A stretch of 5,839 nt of DNA from Microthrixaceae bacterium (GTDB lineage Bacteria; Actinomycetota; Acidimicrobiia; Acidimicrobiales; Acidimicrobilacustridaceae): NCBI GenBank assembly GCA_023264915.1, contig JAHFUU010000187.1, positions 1 to 5,839 on the forward strand, read 5' to 3'. A program made the position numbers and the translations under genes. Numbering within the stretch: position 1 is the first letter of the stretch; each line of letters starts with the position of its first letter. The notes under the pieces were generated by a model. It saw only the letters and a program-made list of their open reading frames with translations, ran no database searches and was not told the origin of the DNA. Below, piece by piece: positions 1 through 5,734 of the stretch.

Positions 1-220
1 CGTTGGCGTGACCTGCGCTCTGCTCCCTGGCGGCCCTGATGCTCGCGGGGTCGGGGTCGACCCCGATGACGCTGCCGGCCCGGGCGGCGAGCTGGAGCGC
101 GAGCATCCCGTCACCGCAACCGATGTCCAGCGCAGTGCGGCACCGTTGCGGCATCGACGCGAGGACGAACCGGTGGTACGCGATGTTGTGGTTCCACCGT
201 GGGGTTGTGCGAGCTGGCAT
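1..220 (-). CDS. Class I SAM-dependent methyltransferase, N-terminal part (runs off the left edge)
   Basis: The first 73 codons are visible; the rest lies beyond position 1. The protein begins MPARTTPRWNHNIAYHRFVL and then shows the SAM-binding signature: motif I LDIGCGDG at residues 31-38, at the end of a first beta strand, followed by an amphipathic stretch and the acidic loop GVDPDP at 53-58, whose aspartate usually contacts the SAM ribose. This is the standard start of a Rossmann-fold methyltransferase; the WNHNI..H lead-in resembles small actinobacterial methyltransferases. The substrate cannot be told because the acceptor-binding C-terminal half is missing. The ATG at 220 is the first start after an in-frame TGA eleven codons or fewer upstream, and it is preceded by a weak AAGG. 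It is divergently spaced (214 bp) from the end of modC and probably has its own promoter. Family call is firm, function unknown. Confidence 0.85.
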   Translation of the reverse strand, partial: MPARTTPRWNHNIAYHRFVLASMPQRCRTALDIGCGDGMLALQLAARAGSVIGVDPDPASIRAAREQSAGHAN

Positions 221-281
221 GAGGCCTTGTGCGGCAGGTGCCGGTCAGATCGGCGTCGGGCCTTGGGCCGACCCCGGGCGA

Positions 282-310
282 ATCGTAACGGGCGACGCGA
301 GACAGGGGAA
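282..310 (-). promoter_or_regulatory. Possible promoter for the methyltransferase gene
   Basis: On the minus strand a TACGAT hexamer (282-287) fits the actinobacterial -10 pattern TANNNT and lies about 62 bp before the methyltransferase ATG. A poor -35 (TTCCCC) sits 17 bp further upstream. The call rests on the -10 match and position alone; such hexamers are common by chance. Confidence 0.25.
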
Positions 311-383
311 GGTCGCCCGGGCGCCTGGCCTCCGGCGGGTCGGTCCCCGTTGCATCTCCAACGCGGAACACTCATGGCTGGAG

Positions 384-414
384 CGGCCGGGCCCTGACCT
401 CCCCATGCCGGCCG
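384..414 (-). terminator. Candidate hairpin terminator after modC
   Basis: Perfect 7-bp GC arms, CGGCCGG (384-390) and CCGGCCG (408-414), flank a 17-nt loop and begin about 20 bp beyond the modC stop. There is no T-run after it, which is usual for high-GC actinobacteria but leaves the call weak. The loop is long for an efficient terminator. Confidence 0.3.
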
Positions 415-447
415 GTCACCTCGGGCATCACCGGTCACCTCGGGTAT
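412..447. repeat. Tandem duplication (19-bp period) spanning the modC stop codon
   Basis: The 17-bp unit beginning CCGGTCACCTCGGG occurs at 412-428 and again at 431-447, with 16 of 17 positions identical. The right-hand copy carries the last codons and the TGA of modC; the left-hand copy is downstream and, because the period is 19, out of frame. It looks like a slippage duplication with no coding effect. Confidence 0.7.
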
Positions 448-1490
448 GTCGAGATCTCGGTGGCCTTCACGGCGATCCACACGTCCTGGCCCTCGGTGAG
501 GCCGAGGTCGGCGAGCGCGCCCGCGGTGATCTCGCCGACCAGGGGGACCGGACCCGCGGTACGGACTCGGACACGGTCGCCGAGGAGATCGAAGCTCTCG
601 ATGCGCGCGGGCCACTGGTTCCGCGGGCTGCCCGAGGGCTGGGTCGTGTACACGGCTACGGCGTGAGGGTGCACCAGCGCGAGCACGGCGCCTTCAGCCG
701 CCTCGGCGAGGCTGATCGTTGCGCCTGTCTCGTCCAGGGCGACAGAGTGGCCATGTGCTGTTCCGCTGAGGAGGTTCAGCCCCAGGAGGTCAGCGACATA
801 GCGCGACTTGGGCCGGACCGTGAGATCGATGATCGGCCCGGCCTGGGTGACTGCTCCGTCGCCGAGGACCACGACCTGAGAGGCGAGCGCGAACGCATCG
901 ACGGGGTCGTGGGTGACCATGACGGTCGAGCCACCGAACTCGTCGAGGATCTGGCGCAGGTCCCGGCGGACCACCGACCGTGTTCCTGCGTCCAGCGCGG
1001 CCAGCGGCTCGTCGAGCAGCAACAGGTCGGGTTCGGTCGCAAGGGCGCGCGCAAGGGCAACTCGTTGGGCCTGCCCACCGGAGAGCCGCCGGGGCTTCTC
1101 GGCCTCCTTGGGGCCCAGGTCGAAACGGTCCAGCCACTCAGCGGCCTGGCGCCGAGCCTCGCGGCGGCTGTGGCCCCGGGCTCTTAGCCCGAAGGCGACG
1201 TTGTCCAAGGCGCTCAGGTGGGGGAAAAGCAGGTAGTCCTGAAAGACCAGCGACACGCCGCGCCGTTCTGGGGTCAGGGAGATGCGCCGCTCGGGGTCCT
1301 CGATGACCCTGTCCTGGATCGATACCCTGCCCGCGTCGAGGGGAACCAGGCCGGCCAGAGCCGACAGGGTGGTCGACTTACCAGAGCCGTTCGGGCCGAG
1401 CAGGGCTACGACTTGCCCACCGCTGGCTTCGAGTCGCACGTCGAGGTGGAAGTCCCCGCGCGACACGCTGATGTGCGCCTCGAGTGTCAT
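435..1490 (-). CDS. modC: Molybdate ABC transporter ATP-binding protein
   Basis: This cytoplasmic ATPase hydrolyses ATP to power molybdate import through ModB. At 351 residues it matches the usual ModC length. All nucleotide-binding motifs are present: Walker A GPNGSGKST (32-40), Q-loop glutamine in VFQDYLLFP (Q84), signature LSGGQ (136-140), Walker B LLLLDEP (156-162) and the H-loop histidine in VTHDP (H194). Residues about 290-351 form a TOBE/Mop domain ending VKATEISTYPR, typical of ModC and related to the molybdate-binding fold. The start chosen is the ATG at 1490, because it overlaps the modB TGA as ATGA; no Shine-Dalgarno is seen, so translation is probably coupled to modB. An in-frame GTG at 1505 would add five residues. 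Sulfate or iron ATPases share the ATPase part, but the Mop domain and neighbours favour ModC. Confidence 0.92.
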   Translation of the reverse strand: MTLEAHISVSRGDFHLDVRLEASGGQVVALLGPNGSGKSTTLSALAGLVPLDAGRVSIQDRVIEDPERRISLTPERRGVSLVFQDYLLFPHLSALDNVAFGLRARGHSRREARRQAAEWLDRFDLGPKEAEKPRRLSGGQAQRVALARALATEPDLLLLDEPLAALDAGTRSVVRRDLRQILDEFGGSTVMVTHDPVDAFALASQVVVLGDGAVTQAGPIIDLTVRPKSRYVADLLGLNLLSGTAHGHSVALDETGATISLAEAAEGAVLALVHPHAVAVYTTQPSGSPRNQWPARIESFDLLGDRVRVRTAGPVPLVGEITAGALADLGLTEGQDVWIAVKATEISTYPR

Positions 1491-2278
1491 GCGCGCCGCA
1501 ACCACCGGTCACGCAGTGCGACGAGCACCGCGAGCGACACTGCCAGCAGCACGAGGCTCAAAGCGGCGGCGGTGTCGGGCCTGTTGTCCATCAACAGGTA
1601 GACGGTAAGGGGAAGGGTCTGGGTCTTGCCTTCGATGTTGCCGGCGAAGGTGATGGTTGCGCCGAACTCACCGAGTGCGCGGGCCCAGGACAACACGGCA
1701 CCTGCTGCGACAGCTGGCATCACCAGTGGAAGGGTCACGCGGAAGAACGTTCGCCAGCTGCCGGCACCAAGCGTGGCCGCAACGTCTTCGAACCGGGTGT
1801 CCATCGAGCGAAGCGCTGCCTCGACTGTGATGACGAAGAACGGAAGCGCGACGAACGTCTCGGCGAGGACCGTACCGGCGGTCGAGAAGGTGAGCTGGAT
1901 GCCGAACCGGTCAAACAGGAGCGAGCCGACACTTGACTGCTTGCTGAAGGCGGACAGCAGAGCGACACCGCCGACCACAGGAGGGAGCACCAGTGGCAAC
2001 AGGACCAGCGCCCGGATGAACGCCTTGCCCGGGAACGAGACCCGGGCCAGCGTCCAGGCAAGCGGGAGGCCCAGCATCACCGACAGCCCAGTGGCCGACA
2101 GCGAGCAGATCACTGACAGCCGGAGCGCGCTGAGTGCCTCGGGCGTGGACAGGTCGCCAGGCAGGGTGCCCCACGAAGCCCGCTGCAAGAGGCCCGCAAG
2201 CGGCAGAGCGAACAGGGCCACAGCGCTCGCGGCGACGATCACGACGACAAGGGGTGGCCTGCGTCCCGACGGCGTCAC
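1487..2278 (-). CDS. modB: Molybdate ABC transporter permease
   Basis: This inner-membrane permease forms the channel through which molybdate passes from ModA into the cell. The 263-residue protein has about six hydrophobic segments (roughly 10-32, 52-80, 88-110, 133-155, 185-205 and 236-256). Between the fourth and fifth lies the permease EAA-type loop, EDVAATLGAGSWRTFFRVTLP near 164-184, with the conserved glycine; this loop docks on the ATPase. GEFGATITFAGN (203-214) is characteristic of the ModB/CysT family. The start is a GTG at 2278 that overlaps the modA stop as GTGA, and the end overlaps the modC ATG as ATGA, so the three genes are translationally coupled. Sulfate permeases look similar; identity as ModB comes from the ModA upstream and the Mop-containing ATPase downstream. 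Confidence 0.92.
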   Translation of the reverse strand: MTPSGRRPPLVVVIVAASAVALFALPLAGLLQRASWGTLPGDLSTPEALSALRLSVICSLSATGLSVMLGLPLAWTLARVSFPGKAFIRALVLLPLVLPPVVGGVALLSAFSKQSSVGSLLFDRFGIQLTFSTAGTVLAETFVALPFFVITVEAALRSMDTRFEDVAATLGAGSWRTFFRVTLPLVMPAVAAGAVLSWARALGEFGATITFAGNIEGKTQTLPLTVYLLMDNRPDTAAALSLVLLAVSLAVLVALRDRWLRRA

Positions 2279-3120
2279 CGGCTTGGGCCAGCCTCGACGG
2301 GCAGGAATCCGGCCCCGGCCAGCTTCGCCTGGCCGGCAGGGCTCAACACGTAGTCCACGAACGCCTGGGCGGCGGACCGGTTGGCCGCCGAGCTCAGAAC
2401 AGCGATCGAGTAGGTGGCGACCTCGTTGTCGGCATCGGGGATCGGGACGGCCTCGACCTGGTCACCCGAGACGTCGGTGACATAGACGATGCCAGCATCG
2501 GCGTCGCCGTTCGCGACTGCCCCCAGGGCGGCCTTCACGTTGTGGCCGCGGGTGATCCTCTCTGGCGGGATCGTGACACCCGCCGAGCGCAGGATCTTGT
2601 CTGCGTACCTCCCACATGGCACGTCACTGCCGCAAAGCGAGACCGTCGCGGAGCCCGCCAGGTCCGCAAGGGACTTGATGTGGGTGGGGTTGCCCTTCTT
2701 GACCACGATCGTGAGCTTGTTGCGGGCGAACACGGCCGGGTCACCGGCCAGCTCGTTTGCATCGCGGACCCTGTCCATGCTCTCGGTGTCTGCTGACGCG
2801 AACGAGTCCGCTGGCGCCCCGCCGAGGATCTGCTTGGCGAGTGTGCCCGAGGAATCGAAGTTGAACCTCACCTCGCTCACAGCGGGGTTTGCAGCCTTGA
2901 AGTCCTGGCCGATCTTCGGGAACACATCAGCGAGAGAGGTGGCCGCGGAGACCGTGATCGTGCCGGACACGGTGCCGATGGCTTGAGCGCTGCCCTTCGG
3001 TCCCGAGGCATCCGGGGTCGACGTCGAGTCCCGGGCCTGCCCGGCGGAGCGCTCGCCGGTCGACCCGCAGGCGCCTGCAGCGAGTGTGACGCACACGCTG
3101 ACGAGTGCCATCAGGGCCAC
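2275..3120 (-). CDS. modA: Molybdate-binding lipoprotein of the ABC transporter
   Basis: This extracytoplasmic binding protein captures molybdate (or tungstate) and delivers it to ModB. From the GTG at 3120 it has 281 residues: a hydrophobic signal segment, a lipobox-like AAGAC with Cys18 as the lipidation site, a Ser/Thr/Gly-rich linker to about 50, then the ModA domain. Family landmarks are SAATSLADVF (58-67), NFDSSGTLAKQI (87-98), GAPADSFASADTESMD (101-116), SDVPCGRYAD (165-174) and DAGIVYVTDV (208-217); Ser62, Ser90 or Ser91 and Tyr213 match the usual oxyanion ligands. Cys163 and Cys169 could form a disulfide. The start is uncertain: the ATG at 3111 is also possible, and neither start gives a positively charged n-region. 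In-frame starts at 3243, 3249, 3390 (GTG) and 3399 (TTG) would add 41-93 residues before the signal segment. The function is firm, the N-terminus is not. Confidence 0.9.
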   Translation of the reverse strand: MALMALVSVCVTLAAGACGSTGERSAGQARDSTSTPDASGPKGSAQAIGTVSGTITVSAATSLADVFPKIGQDFKAANPAVSEVRFNFDSSGTLAKQILGGAPADSFASADTESMDRVRDANELAGDPAVFARNKLTIVVKKGNPTHIKSLADLAGSATVSLCGSDVPCGRYADKILRSAGVTIPPERITRGHNVKAALGAVANGDADAGIVYVTDVSGDQVEAVPIPDADNEVATYSIAVLSSAANRSAAQAFVDYVLSPAGQAKLAGAGFLPVEAGPSR

Positions 3121-3157
3121 GTGTCGCCACCCGGCGAACGGCCTCGCCGATCTGGTT

Positions 3158-3171
3158 GGGGCCAGGGCCCC
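3158..3171. repeat. 14-bp perfect GC palindrome upstream of modA
   Basis: GGGGCC and GGCCCC arms are separated by two bases, centred about 45 bp before the GTG at 3120. The two-base centre is too tight for an RNA hairpin loop without opening pairs, so if functional it would more likely be a protein-binding site. In DNA this GC-rich it may be chance. Confidence 0.35.
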
Positions 3172-3288
3172 GCCCCGACCCGACGAGGCCTGTGACTGGC
3201 TGGGGACGGTGGACGGCTCGTCCTGTCGGGCGACCGCGGGCACTGGCACCTGGCCGCGTGGGTGGCACCCTCGTTGTCGATCACGGTT

Positions 3289-3322
3289 CTCGACGGCAAG
3301 CTCGACGGCAAGCTCGATGTCG
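3289..3322. repeat. Short tandem repeat, 12-bp unit, in the modA leader
   Basis: The unit CTCGACGGCAAG occurs twice head to tail (3289-3300 and 3301-3312), followed by a diverged partial third copy CTCGATGTCG (3313-3322). Read in the modA frame it would encode ELAVELAVEN. A slippage origin is the simplest explanation. Confidence 0.75.
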
Positions 3323-3410
3323 TGCCTCGGTGAGCCGTTGCACTGCCTGTCTTGGATCCTGCTTCGGGCAGAGGCCGGCTCGCGATCCACGTGTTCCAAC
3401 CTCAGGGCAC

Positions 3411-3806
3411 CTAGCGGGGGATCTCGACGATGACGTTGGTGGCCTTCACCGCCGCGGTTGCGAGGTCACCGACTTGGAGATCGAGCTCGTCGATGGCCTC
3501 GCGGGTCATCAGCGAGACGATCCTGTATGGAGGGGCGTGGATCTCGACGACCGCGGTGATCTTGTCGCTTTGTATTCGGGTCACGATCCCGGTGAGCCGG
3601 TTGCGTGCTGATTGGCCGAAGACCGAGGTCGGCTCGAACGCCTTGTCCTGCTCGCGCAGGTGGCGTGCAAGCTCCTTGCCGTCGATGCTGCGATGCCCCC
3701 CCTTGGTTCGGTTGGACTGCAGCCGGCCTTCGTCGCACCATCGCCGCACCGTGTCGGCGCTGACCCCCATCAGCTCGGCCACCTCAGCAGGGGCGTACCT
3801 TGCCAT
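3411..3806 (-). CDS. Predicted molybdate-responsive regulator: MerR/excisionase-type HTH fused to a Mop (TOBE) domain
   Basis: This 131-residue protein probably binds DNA and senses cytoplasmic molybdate. Residues about 4-50 form a helix-turn-helix of the MerR/excisionase kind: AEVAELMGVSADTVRRW is the helix-turn-helix and TKGGHRSI the wing. After a charged linker, residues about 66-131 form one Mop/TOBE domain (LTGIVTRIQSDKITAVVEI ... VGDLATAAVKATNVIVEIPR), the fold that binds molybdate in ModE, ModC and molbindins. Classical ModE has a different, larger winged-helix N-terminus and two Mop domains; here a single one implies that oligomerisation completes the binding sites. It lies directly upstream of modABC in the same direction, so it plausibly controls that operon and itself. 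The ATG at 3806 is supported by the HTH beginning at residue 4 and by a promoter close upstream. No experimental function is known to me; the regulatory role is inferred. Confidence 0.85.
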   Translation of the reverse strand: MARYAPAEVAELMGVSADTVRRWCDEGRLQSNRTKGGHRSIDGKELARHLREQDKAFEPTSVFGQSARNRLTGIVTRIQSDKITAVVEIHAPPYRIVSLMTREAIDELDLQVGDLATAAVKATNVIVEIPR

Positions 3807-3812
3807 GCCGCC

Positions 3813-3842
3813 AACCTAATGCCCTAGATCTCGAGAATGCAA
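3813..3842 (-). promoter_or_regulatory. Candidate promoter for the Mop regulator (possibly leaderless)
   Basis: On the minus strand TTGCAT (3837-3842) and TAGGTT (3813-3818) are spaced 18 bp apart, matching TTGACA-like and TANNNT boxes. The -10 ends six bases before the regulator ATG, so transcription would begin at or next to the start codon, giving a leaderless mRNA, which is common in actinobacteria. The surroundings are less GC-rich than the genes, as expected for a promoter. Confidence 0.5.
3826..3836. promoter_or_regulatory. Candidate operator: overlapping palindromes in the promoter spacer
   Basis: AGATCT (3826-3831) and TCTCGAGA (3829-3836) are perfect palindromes that overlap and lie between the proposed -35 and -10 boxes. 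A dimeric regulator bound here would block polymerase, so this is a plausible autoregulatory site. It is short, and it does not resemble the enterobacterial ModE site. Confidence 0.25.
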
Positions 3843-3941
3843 CGTGTAGAGCCAGGATCTGTGGCGAAATCACACTCAGACCGCAAGTAGACACGTGAAT
3901 GCTGGTTATCGGGTGATCGCGGTGGTTCCAGCAAGTCTCAT

Positions 3942-3967
3942 GACCGGTGGCCGACGCCACCGCGGTC
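3942..3967 (-). terminator. Hairpin terminator on the nitroreductase stop codon
   Basis: Two perfect 7-bp arms, CGGTGGC (3945-3951) and GCCACCG (3956-3962), enclose a 4-base loop; beyond a 2-base bulge (3963-3964) GAC (3942-3944) pairs with GTC (3965-3967). The stem includes part of the nitroreductase stop codon. No T-run follows, as is common in high-GC genomes. It would separate nitroreductase transcripts from the molybdate locus. Confidence 0.6.
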
Positions 3968-4697
3968 AGGTCGACGCGGTGAACGGTTGGTTGCCGTAGC
4001 GGTCCAGGTGCACGACCTCGCCGATCGGGCGCCGAGTCGTGGGCCCGTAACGGCCTTTGGCCCAGCCGATGGGGATGATGCACACGGGGATCATGTTCCA
4101 GGGCAGGCCCAGGATGTACCGGGCCGCAGGCACGGACCAGATCGGCAGCGTCTGGATCGAGGCACCCAGACCGACGGCCCGGCAACCGAGCAGCAGGTTC
4201 TGCACCGCCGGGTAGACCGATCCGTAGAACGATGACACCGAGATCTGCGGACCCCCCACTGGCCGGTGCTTGAGGTTGCGGCGGTAGCAGGGGATGACGA
4301 AGACGGGCAGTTCCTCGAAGTGCTCGGCCTGCCACTGACCCGGCCGCATCTGGCGGAGAGCCTTGTCGTCACCTTGGGCCATCCTCTCGACTATCGGGTT
4401 GAAGAGCCGGTAGAGGGGCTTGTAGAGCTTTGCAAGGCGGGCCTTCTGGGCGGGGTCCTCGATGACCAGGTAGCACCAGTCCTGGGTGTTCGAGCTCGTC
4501 GGTGCCTTGAGGGAGAGCTCGAGCAGCGGCAGCAGCACGTCGTGGGGCACTGGGTCGAGGTGGAGCTTCCGTACTGCCCGCTGGGTGACCATGGCGTCTC
4601 GCATCGACATGTCGAGGTTGGCCAGCGCACCTTCTGGGTCAGGCGTCTCGAAGCCGGCCTCGCCGGCACCGGTATCGGGTTGCTTGGTTTCGTCCAT
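3966..4697 (-). CDS. Nitroreductase-family flavoprotein
   Basis: The 243-residue protein belongs to the FMN-dependent nitroreductase superfamily, soluble cytoplasmic enzymes that use NAD(P)H to reduce nitro compounds, quinones or other electron-poor substrates. The physiological substrate is not evident. Visible landmarks are QRAVRKL (39-45) and APTSSNTQDW (65-74), both FMN-contacting regions near the N-terminus, AVQNLLLGCRAVGLGASIQT (164-183), the usual helix and glycine turn, and the C-terminal PIGWAKGRYGPTTRRPIGEV (209-228), frequent in actinobacterial members. The ATG at 4697 was chosen because an extension upstream would overlap the response regulator; GGAG lies only two bases before it, and a TACCGT -10-like hexamer sits seven bases before it, so a leaderless start is possible. 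Met30 or Met32 are alternatives. It follows the response regulator by 52 bp and may be co-transcribed with it. Confidence 0.88.
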   Translation of the reverse strand: MDETKQPDTGAGEAGFETPDPEGALANLDMSMRDAMVTQRAVRKLHLDPVPHDVLLPLLELSLKAPTSSNTQDWCYLVIEDPAQKARLAKLYKPLYRLFNPIVERMAQGDDKALRQMRPGQWQAEHFEELPVFVIPCYRRNLKHRPVGGPQISVSSFYGSVYPAVQNLLLGCRAVGLGASIQTLPIWSVPAARYILGLPWNMIPVCIIPIGWAKGRYGPTTRRPIGEVVHLDRYGNQPFTAST

Positions 4698-4749
4698 GGC
4701 TCCGACGGTAGTCAGGTGCCGCCGGGCGCACACCAAGCCCGCATCCCGG

Positions 4750-5382
4750 TCAGCGCATCGTGACGAGGCCGGTGCGGGCCGCGATGGCAACCGCCTCGAG
4801 CTTGGAGTGTGCTCCCAGCTTGGTGAGGAGGTTCTGCGTGTGGTTGCGCACCGTGCTGGCGCTGAGCGCGAGCTCCTCCTGGATGGCCTCAGTCGACATG
4901 CCCTGGGCGAGGAGCTTCAAGATCTCGGTCTCGCGGCTCGTGAGCTGAGGATCGGTCGTGCCGTCGTGGCGGGTCAGCTGTGGGAGCACCCTGGACAGGA
5001 CCTCTGCCGGCACCGCAATCTCACCCGCGGCAACCGCCAGGACTGCCGAGCAGAGATCTTCGATCGAGCGGTCCTTGGTCAGGAAGCCGGCGCATCCTGC
5101 CTCGAGGGCCTGGCGCACCAGCCAGTCCTCGCCGAACTGGGTCACCAGCACCACCTTCGAGTGCGGGTGATGCGCGTGGATCCATGCCGCGAGGTGGACC
5201 CCCTCGTCGTCAGGTAGCTGCTGGTCGAGCACCACGACCTGCGGCGAGGTATCAGCTATCAGGTCACGAGCCTGGGATGCGGTGGGGGCGACGCCCACGA
5301 GCTCGCAGTCGGACCTTCCGGCCAGAGCACCTTCGATGCCCTCGGTGAACAGCCGGTGATCATCGACCAGCACGAGAGTCAC
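4750..5382 (-). CDS. NarL/FixJ-family response regulator
   Basis: This is a two-component transcription regulator: a receiver domain that a sensor kinase phosphorylates, joined to a LuxR-type DNA-binding domain. Receiver residues are intact: acidic pair VDDH (Asp7, Asp8), phospho-acceptor Asp53 in VVVLDQQLPDDEG, switch Thr81 in VLVTQFG, and Lys103 in GFLTKD. The LuxR domain spans about 146-205, from LTSRETEILKLLAQG through the recognition helix region STVRNHTQNLLTKLG. At 210 residues the length is normal. The GTG at 5382 puts the receiver strand right at the N-terminus, as in relatives; an in-frame ATG at 5448 would add 22 residues, but codons there end often in A, unlike the gene body. No kinase is encoded in the window and the target genes are unknown; control of the downstream nitroreductase is only a possibility. 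Confidence 0.88.
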   Translation of the reverse strand: MTLVLVDDHRLFTEGIEGALAGRSDCELVGVAPTASQARDLIADTSPQVVVLDQQLPDDEGVHLAAWIHAHHPHSKVVLVTQFGEDWLVRQALEAGCAGFLTKDRSIEDLCSAVLAVAAGEIAVPAEVLSRVLPQLTRHDGTTDPQLTSRETEILKLLAQGMSTEAIQEELALSASTVRNHTQNLLTKLGAHSKLEAVAIAARTGLVTMR

Positions 5383-5483
5383 GCTCGCGGCGGCCTCGCC
5401 GTCCGGTGTGGTTCGTGGTGCTGTTCGAGGCCTGGGTGTGCCTTCCATCGCCGTCTGCGTGCTCCTGTGTCGTGGTGTCTGGG

Positions 5484-5506
5484 CGATCGGCGCCCCGGCG
5501 TGATCG
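5484..5506. promoter_or_regulatory. 23-bp imperfect palindrome upstream of the response regulator
   Basis: The outer arms CGATC (5484-5488) and GATCG (5502-5506) are perfect; inside them GCGCC and GGCGT pair with one mismatch (or G-U), around a 2-base centre, with one unpaired base on the left. It lies about 100-125 bp before the GTG start and just downstream of a TACCAT -10-like hexamer. The geometry suits a dimeric regulator, possibly autoregulation, but this is inference. Confidence 0.3.
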
Positions 5507-5734
5507 GAGCGTCGCCTTTGATGGTACCGGGGGCACGGGCACGGGCTCCGGCCCCCTGCCGATGATCTCAACTGGGATGGCGACCATCAGGGTGCGGTGA
5601 GCATGCGCGGTGGTGCACCTCATCGAGTCGGCGCTGACCCGACCAGTGCTGCACGGGTAGGCAACGGTGCCGCCCCCGGGGTCCAGCACGCGCACCTCGA
5701 ATCGCCCTTTGTCGACGACCCCGACGACGGGCGC

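Larger units (their letters stand above)
3121..3410 (-). other. Leader between the Mop regulator and modA, possibly coding for a ModA N-terminal extension
   Basis: About 290 bp separate the regulator stop from the most natural modA start. The frame of modA stays open throughout, with a TTG at 3399 and a GTG at 3390 that has TGAGG nine bases before it. The hypothetical extension is rich in Arg, Gln, Pro and Ser, resembles no domain I know, and would place the lipoprotein signal segment about 90 residues inside the protein. Third-position GC is high but somewhat below that of modA proper, so composition does not settle it. The stretch also holds a short tandem repeat and a GC palindrome. I prefer an untranslated leader. 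I do not recognise a riboswitch. Confidence 0.5.

Noticed and set aside
111..371. Minus-strand open frame of 86 codons overlapping the methyltransferase start
   Set aside because: It is in a different frame from the SAM-binding motif I, which fixes the real coding frame from 220 down.
39..1187. Plus-strand open frame of 382 codons
   Set aside because: It lies opposite modC and the methyltransferase start, which have full family motifs; its translation matches no family and reflects high-GC antisense openness.
1626..2480. Plus-strand open frame of 284 codons
   Set aside because: It is antisense to modB and the end of modA; the protein is Ser/Arg/Thr-rich without a recognisable domain.
3121..3410. 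Molybdenum cofactor riboswitch in the modA leader
   Set aside because: I could not find the conserved stems by eye; a covariance-model search would be needed, and no hit would settle against it.
3813..3842. Classical ModE box at the regulator promoter
   Set aside because: The region lacks the AT-rich TATATAACG-like half-sites of the enterobacterial operator.
4486..5217. Plus-strand open frame of 243 codons
   Set aside because: It is antisense to the nitroreductase and response regulator, both well supported on the other strand.
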